Source: Clostridia bacterium
GTDB lineage: Bacteria; Bacillota; Clostridia; Oscillospirales; CAG-272
Direction of reading: 5' to 3'
Assembly: GCA_017621015.1 (NCBI GenBank)
Contig: JAGAUC010000131.1
Span: 1-9,507, forward strand
Length of the DNA stretch: 9,507 nucleotides
The stretch's first letter is position 1, and the number at the start of each line of letters is the position of its first letter. The notes beneath the pieces are model-generated. The model was not told the origin of the DNA, searched no databases, and saw only the letters and a list, made by a program, of their open reading frames with translations. Both the position numbers and the translations under genes were made by a program. Positions 6,148 through 9,507 of the stretch are shown in pieces.

Positions 6148-7275
6148 ATGGAACACCATGACGACGGCAAAACGATGGTCATCGAAGTAAAAAAGAATAC
6201 GGAGACGCAATCCAAGGAGGATGATATCACCCTCACGCACAGCTCTCTGTTCCCCGTCAAGCCCAAAGGGCGCTCCTTTTTCCAAAATCCGATTGCGCTG
6301 GCAACCACGCTTCTGATCCTTTTGATCGTTACGGTTTTTGTGTTGATGTCCGGCATTGGAAACCAATCGGAGAATCCAAGCGAAACCACACCTTCCACCG
6401 CGGGTGAGCTGAATCCACCGCCCACGCCGCCCGAGAATCCGCATCACATCGTCGGCATCTCGGAGGCCACGCACATCACAAGCGACGTGCGCTCCGGCTT
6501 TGCTCTGCTTGCCGAGGTAGATTCGCTGAAGGCTGTGGCGGTTAAAAATGCCAATGAAATTATGTACCCTGCCTCGCTCACAAAGATCATGACCTTTCTT
6601 GTGGCATACGATCAGCTGTCCGATCGCCTGGATAAGCAGCTCACACTGACCGAGGATATCAAGAACCAATATCCCGAGGGCTCACGTAAGGGCATCGACA
6701 TGGGTGACCTTCTCACCGTTGAGCAATGTATGTACGCCATGCTTTTGGAATCGGATACCGATGCGGTGCTGATGCTGGTTCGGGAAGCTACGGAAAATGA
6801 GGAAGCCTTTGCAACGCTTATGAATCAAAAGGCTGCCGAGCTGGGTCTTACCTCCACACATTTCACCAACGCCAACGGCCTGCACCATGAGGATCACTAT
6901 ACAACCCCCGCGGAAATGGCGGCCATCTTTGCTGAGGCGCTAAAAAACGAGCTTTTCCATACCATCATTACCGCTCACACCTATGTCACCTACCTTGGCT
7001 ATTACAAGGACGGCCAGTACGCGACCTACCGCATGACCTTCTTCAATTCAACCTTGGTCAAGCGCTTTGAAGGCAATCAGCTTTCAACCTCTCTCGCCGG
7101 CGGCATCACAGTTACCGGCGGAAAAACCGGCTTTACCGATGAGGCCGGAAACTGCCAGGCGGCACTCGCAACCGATGCCGACGGCAAGGAGTACCTGGCC
7201 ATTCTTGGACACGCGCCCTCCTCAAAGGTCAGCGCCACAGACACAGCCGCGCTTTTCGAGGGCTACATAAAGTAA
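6148..7275 (+). CDS. Membrane-anchored D-Ala-D-Ala carboxypeptidase homologue (peptidase S11) with altered SxN motif
   Basis: Peptidase S11 enzymes (DacA/PBP5-like penicillin-binding proteins) remove the terminal D-Ala from peptidoglycan stem peptides outside the membrane. The 375-residue protein has about 48 cytoplasmic residues, one membrane segment (about 49-69, no clear cleavage site, so probably an uncleaved anchor), a Pro/Ser/Thr-rich spacer (72-98) and the catalytic domain. SLTK (143-146) is the SxxK motif with nucleophile Ser143. GGKTGFT (324-330) holds KTG. The second motif reads SDTDA (202-206) where the family has SxNDA, so the expected Asn is Thr204. The usual C-terminal beta domain and amphipathic anchor are missing; the N-terminal segment replaces that anchor. 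GGAG (6136-6139) is 8 bases before the ATG. The next gene begins 31 bases after the stop. Activity is likely but not certain given the changed motif. Confidence 0.88.
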   Translation: MEHHDDGKTMVIEVKKNTETQSKEDDITLTHSSLFPVKPKGRSFFQNPIALATTLLILLIVTVFVLMSGIGNQSENPSETTPSTAGELNPPPTPPENPHHIVGISEATHITSDVRSGFALLAEVDSLKAVAVKNANEIMYPASLTKIMTFLVAYDQLSDRLDKQLTLTEDIKNQYPEGSRKGIDMGDLLTVEQCMYAMLLESDTDAVLMLVREATENEEAFATLMNQKAAELGLTSTHFTNANGLHHEDHYTTPAEMAAIFAEALKNELFHTIITAHTYVTYLGYYKDGQYATYRMTFFNSTLVKRFEGNQLSTSLAGGITVTGGKTGFTDEAGNCQAALATDADGKEYLAILGHAPSSKVSATDTAALFEGYIK

Positions 7276-7306
7276 TCCTGCAAATTCGAAAGAAAGGAGA
7301 ATCCAC

Positions 7307-8785
7307 GTGATCCAAACCAACGCTCACTTTACCATCACCGATAAAAATCTGGATCGGCTGTATGAAAGTGCCAAAAACACGCTTTTTGCCTCAATCAAAA
7401 GCTTTGGCGACCGGAAATTGCTTGTCGATGCACCAAACAGCAACACCTCCACCTTAAATTACAGCCTGATGAGTGCCGAAACGCTGGCTGACTACGATCT
7501 TGGGGTCGCGCTGGATTCGGTAAATGCCTTTCTGCTCACGCTTCGCAAGGACGGTAGACTCCCCTCCTCACTTGCGCGCGAGGGTGGTGCGATCCTTCCC
7601 CGCTATGACATCCTGACCGGCTTCAGCTTTGCCGAGGAAGCGCTAAGACTCTGTTATCTTGCCAAAAACAAGAACTCCTCCTACAGCAAACGGCTATACG
7701 AGGTGCTTGGTCTTTTCGACGAATATCTCTGGACAAGACACGATCTCAACGCCAACGGCTGTCTGGAGATCTTTGACGAAACCGACTCCGAGGAAGGTGC
7801 CGCATCGGGTAGATTTCCGAACCTTACGATGATAAAAAACGGTGAGGAGCACACCGCTTCTCCCTTTCCCGTGGAAACCTATGATCTGATGGCCGAGGCG
7901 TACTGTGTACGCAAAACGCTCTCTGAACTGGCCCTTTTGCTCGGCATGCCCGAGGAATCTGCGGCTTGGCAAGGCAAGGCAGATGCCGTCAAGGAAAAGA
8001 TCGGGGATTTCTTCTGGCTGGGCGGCTTTCACGCCTGCTTCGACCGCGATTACCGTGGAAGCATCATCAGCACGTTGTCCATCAACAATCTCCTGCTTTT
8101 GTATTTTGGTGCCATCGGTGACGAAAGTGCACAGGAGATCGTTCAAAACCACATCCGAAATCCGGAAGAATTCTGGACCCCCATGCCGCTGCCCACGCTG
8201 GCGGCCAACCAATCGCAATACGATGCACACAGCGAGCTCTGCGGTCCGCCCCGAGGGGTGACCTACCGCCGCGCGATCCGCGCTTTTGAAAAATACGGCT
8301 ACTATGCGTCGGTAACCGAGATCGGTCAGAAGCTTCTTCAGGCAACCGGGGCAAAAAACCAATTTCCCGTTTGCTTTGACACTGTGACCGGCGAACCGCT
8401 GAATACCGACACGCAAAGCGCGTACACACCGACCGCCTCTGCGGTTCTTGAGGTCATCAAACGCTTCTGGGGCGTGTATACCGACCGTGATACCGTCTGC
8501 TGGGGCTGTCTCGGGCACGAAAATGCCACCTCGGAATACCGCTTCACCTGGGGCAATGACACGTATCTTGCAGAGACCGAGGACGGCATCACCACCGGAA
8601 GCATCAACGGCGACCGCATCTTCACCGTAACGGCGGGCACGCGTGTATTCACCGACATCCACGGCACGTCCGTGCGCGTGGCCAACGCCACGCCAAAGCC
8701 CATTGACTGCATCTGCGTGTGCCGCGACCGCACCTACAGTATGCATCTGGAGCCCAATGAAACCAAGGAAATACAAAAAAGCTGA
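7307..8785 (+). CDS. Predicted (alpha/alpha)6-barrel glycosidase-like protein (GH63/MGH-like)
   Basis: The 492-residue protein resembles six-hairpin glycosidases of the GH63/mannosylglycerate-hydrolase type. Its helical part (about 10-395) shows DSVNAFLLTLRKDGRLPSS (70-88), a conserved-looking DLNANGCLEIFDET (146-159), a family-like helix ETYDLMAEAYCVRKTL (190-205), WTPMPLPTLAANQSQYD (290-306) and GPPRGVTYRRAIRAFEKYGY (313-332), where homologues usually read GPVW. Residues from about 420 form a short beta-type tail. There is no signal peptide or membrane segment, so it should act in the cytoplasm. GTG at 7307 is the start because AAAGGAG (7293-7299) lies 7 bases upstream. It follows the carboxypeptidase gene by 31 bases and ends in a terminator that overlaps its stop, so the two are probably one operon. 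The fold is fairly likely; substrate and even activity are uncertain. GH78 rhamnosidase seems less likely from the motifs. Confidence 0.6.
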   Translation: MIQTNAHFTITDKNLDRLYESAKNTLFASIKSFGDRKLLVDAPNSNTSTLNYSLMSAETLADYDLGVALDSVNAFLLTLRKDGRLPSSLAREGGAILPRYDILTGFSFAEEALRLCYLAKNKNSSYSKRLYEVLGLFDEYLWTRHDLNANGCLEIFDETDSEEGAASGRFPNLTMIKNGEEHTASPFPVETYDLMAEAYCVRKTLSELALLLGMPEESAAWQGKADAVKEKIGDFFWLGGFHACFDRDYRGSIISTLSINNLLLLYFGAIGDESAQEIVQNHIRNPEEFWTPMPLPTLAANQSQYDAHSELCGPPRGVTYRRAIRAFEKYGYYASVTEIGQKLLQATGAKNQFPVCFDTVTGEPLNTDTQSAYTPTASAVLEVIKRFWGVYTDRDTVCWGCLGHENATSEYRFTWGNDTYLAETEDGITTGSINGDRIFTVTAGTRVFTDIHGTSVRVANATPKPIDCICVCRDRTYSMHLEPNETKEIQKS

Positions 8786-8812
8786 GTCCGTTTGGACTCA
8801 GCTTTCTTTTTT
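8778..8812. terminator. Bidirectional terminator overlapping both convergent stop codons
   Basis: A perfect 12-bp stem (8778-8789 with 8794-8805, AAAGCTGAGTCC/GGACTCAGCTTT) closes a GTTT loop. The plus-strand exit is CTTTTTT and the minus-strand exit is T6 followed by GTATTT, so both strands have a good U-tract. The left arm contains the TGA of the glycosidase-like gene (8783-8785), and the right U-tract reaches the TAA of typA (8811-8813). Only 25 bases separate the two coding regions. Confidence 0.9.
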
Positions 8813-9507
8813 ATTTGGCGGCCGCTGCGCGGCGGATACGCATCATTTCCTTCATACGAAGCTCGTTGTTGAGGATCTTCTTACGAAGGCGGATGCTCTT
8901 GGGCGTTACCTCGATCAGCTCGTCATCGTTGATGAACTCCAGCGCCTCCTCCAGCGAGAAGATCACCGGCGGCGTCAGCAAGAGCTTTTCGTCGGCACCG
9001 GACGAACGGATAGCAGTCAAATGCTTTTCCTTACAGGGATTGATGGCAATGTCCTCGTTCTTGGGGCATTCGCCGACGATCATTCCTTCGTATACCGGAG
9101 TCTGAGGACCCACAAAGAGCTGTCCTCTGTCCTGCGTGTTGTAAAGACCGTAGCGTGTAGTCACGCCATCCTCCGAAGCGATCAGCGAGCCGGTATACCG
9201 CCTGGTGATCTCACCGCGGAAGGGCTGATAATCCTCAAATACCGAGTTCATAATGCCCTCGCCGTGTGTATCACTCAAAAATTCCGAGCGGTATCCGAAC
9301 AGACCACGTGCCGGAATCAAATACTCGATCCTCGTACGCGTACCGACGGGCATCATCTCCAAAAGATCGCCCTTACGCTTGCCCAGCTTTTCCACAACAG
9401 CTCCCACGTATTCGGCGGGAACGTCCAGCGTCACGCGCTCCATCGGCTCGCATTTCACGCCGTCGATCTCCTTATACAGCACACGCGGATTGGAGCAACA
9501 GACCTCA
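8811..9507 (-). CDS. typA: Ribosome-associated GTPase TypA/BipA, C-terminal part (5' end outside window)
   Basis: TypA (BipA) is a translational GTPase of the EF-G/LepA class that binds the ribosome and aids 50S assembly and stress adaptation. About 231 C-terminal residues of the usual 600 or so are visible; the GTPase domain lies beyond the right edge. The reading frame continues to the last base (EVCCSNPRVLYKEIDG), so the GTG near 9482 is not a start. Recognisable pieces are DVPAEYVGAVVEKLGKRKG (EF-G domain V-like), IPARGLFGYRSEFL, TPVYEGMIVGE, and the TypA-specific C-terminal domain with LTPPVIFSLEEALEFINDDE and VTPKSIRLRKKIL. The tail is short and basic, ending RRAAAAK. No frameshift is seen in the visible part. 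It converges on the glycosidase-like gene and shares its terminator. Confidence 0.96.
   Translation of the reverse strand, partial: EVCCSNPRVLYKEIDGVKCEPMERVTLDVPAEYVGAVVEKLGKRKGDLLEMMPVGTRTRIEYLIPARGLFGYRSEFLSDTHGEGIMNSVFEDYQPFRGEITRRYTGSLIASEDGVTTRYGLYNTQDRGQLFVGPQTPVYEGMIVGECPKNEDIAINPCKEKHLTAIRSSGADEKLLLTPPVIFSLEEALEFINDDELIEVTPKSIRLRKKILNNELRMKEMMRIRRAAAAK

Noticed and set aside
5935..6669. 244-residue minus-strand frame across the divergent promoter region
   Set aside because: It covers two promoters and the start of the S11 peptidase homologue, and shows no domain.
7694..8776. 360-residue minus-strand frame opposite the glycosidase-like gene
   Set aside because: No recognisable domain or ribosome site, and the plus-strand gene has a good ribosome site, operon position and family-like motifs.
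1..9507. CRISPR array, prophage, transposon ends or a defence system
   Set aside because: No spaced direct repeats, no transposase, integrase or nuclease genes, and no flanking target duplications are visible.

Overview
This 9.5 kb window looks like chromosome from an anaerobic Gram-positive bacterium of the class Clostridia, probably an uncultured gut or rumen member. The reasons are the moderately high GC of the genes set against AT-rich intergenic promoters, strong GGAGG-type ribosome sites, TTG and GTG starts, a secreted BspA-like leucine-rich-repeat protein, and a clostridial-type TypA. This assignment is an inference from style and gene content; no rRNA or other marker is present. I see no tRNA, rRNA, CRISPR array, transposase, integrase or phage gene.

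Left part (1-3458), plus strand. A short palindrome-rich stretch, possibly an interspersed repeat, and a strong terminator close off an unseen upstream gene. A HAD-IIA (NagD-type) sugar-phosphate phosphatase gene follows with its own promoter and terminator. Next is a two-gene L-rhamnose operon: rhaB (rhamnulokinase) and rhaD (rhamnulose-1-phosphate aldolase), driven by a promoter with exact consensus -35 and -10 hexamers. Together they turn L-rhamnulose into dihydroxyacetone phosphate and L-lactaldehyde. The isomerase RhaA, a transporter, a mutarotase and a regulator are all absent from the window.

Middle (3466-5946), minus strand. One large gene converges on rhaD. It encodes an 801-residue secreted protein: signal peptide, seven 23-residue LRR_5 (BspA-like) repeats, a Cys/His-rich linker, a small beta-rich segment, and about 350 C-terminal residues that I cannot assign. 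Two strong hairpins lie between rhaD and this gene.

Right part (6078-9507). A membrane-anchored serine D-Ala-D-Ala carboxypeptidase homologue (peptidase S11), divergent from the surface-protein gene, is followed after 31 bp by a 492-residue cytoplasmic (alpha/alpha)6-barrel protein resembling GH63/MGH-type glycosidases. The two are probably co-transcribed. A bidirectional hairpin overlapping both stop codons separates this pair from the convergent 3' part of typA/bipA, which runs off the right edge.

Most of the window is ordinary accessory and housekeeping content. The points that deserve a second look are the unassigned C-terminal region of the surface protein, the altered second active-site motif of the carboxypeptidase homologue, and the glycosidase-like partner whose expected catalytic motifs are hard to find.
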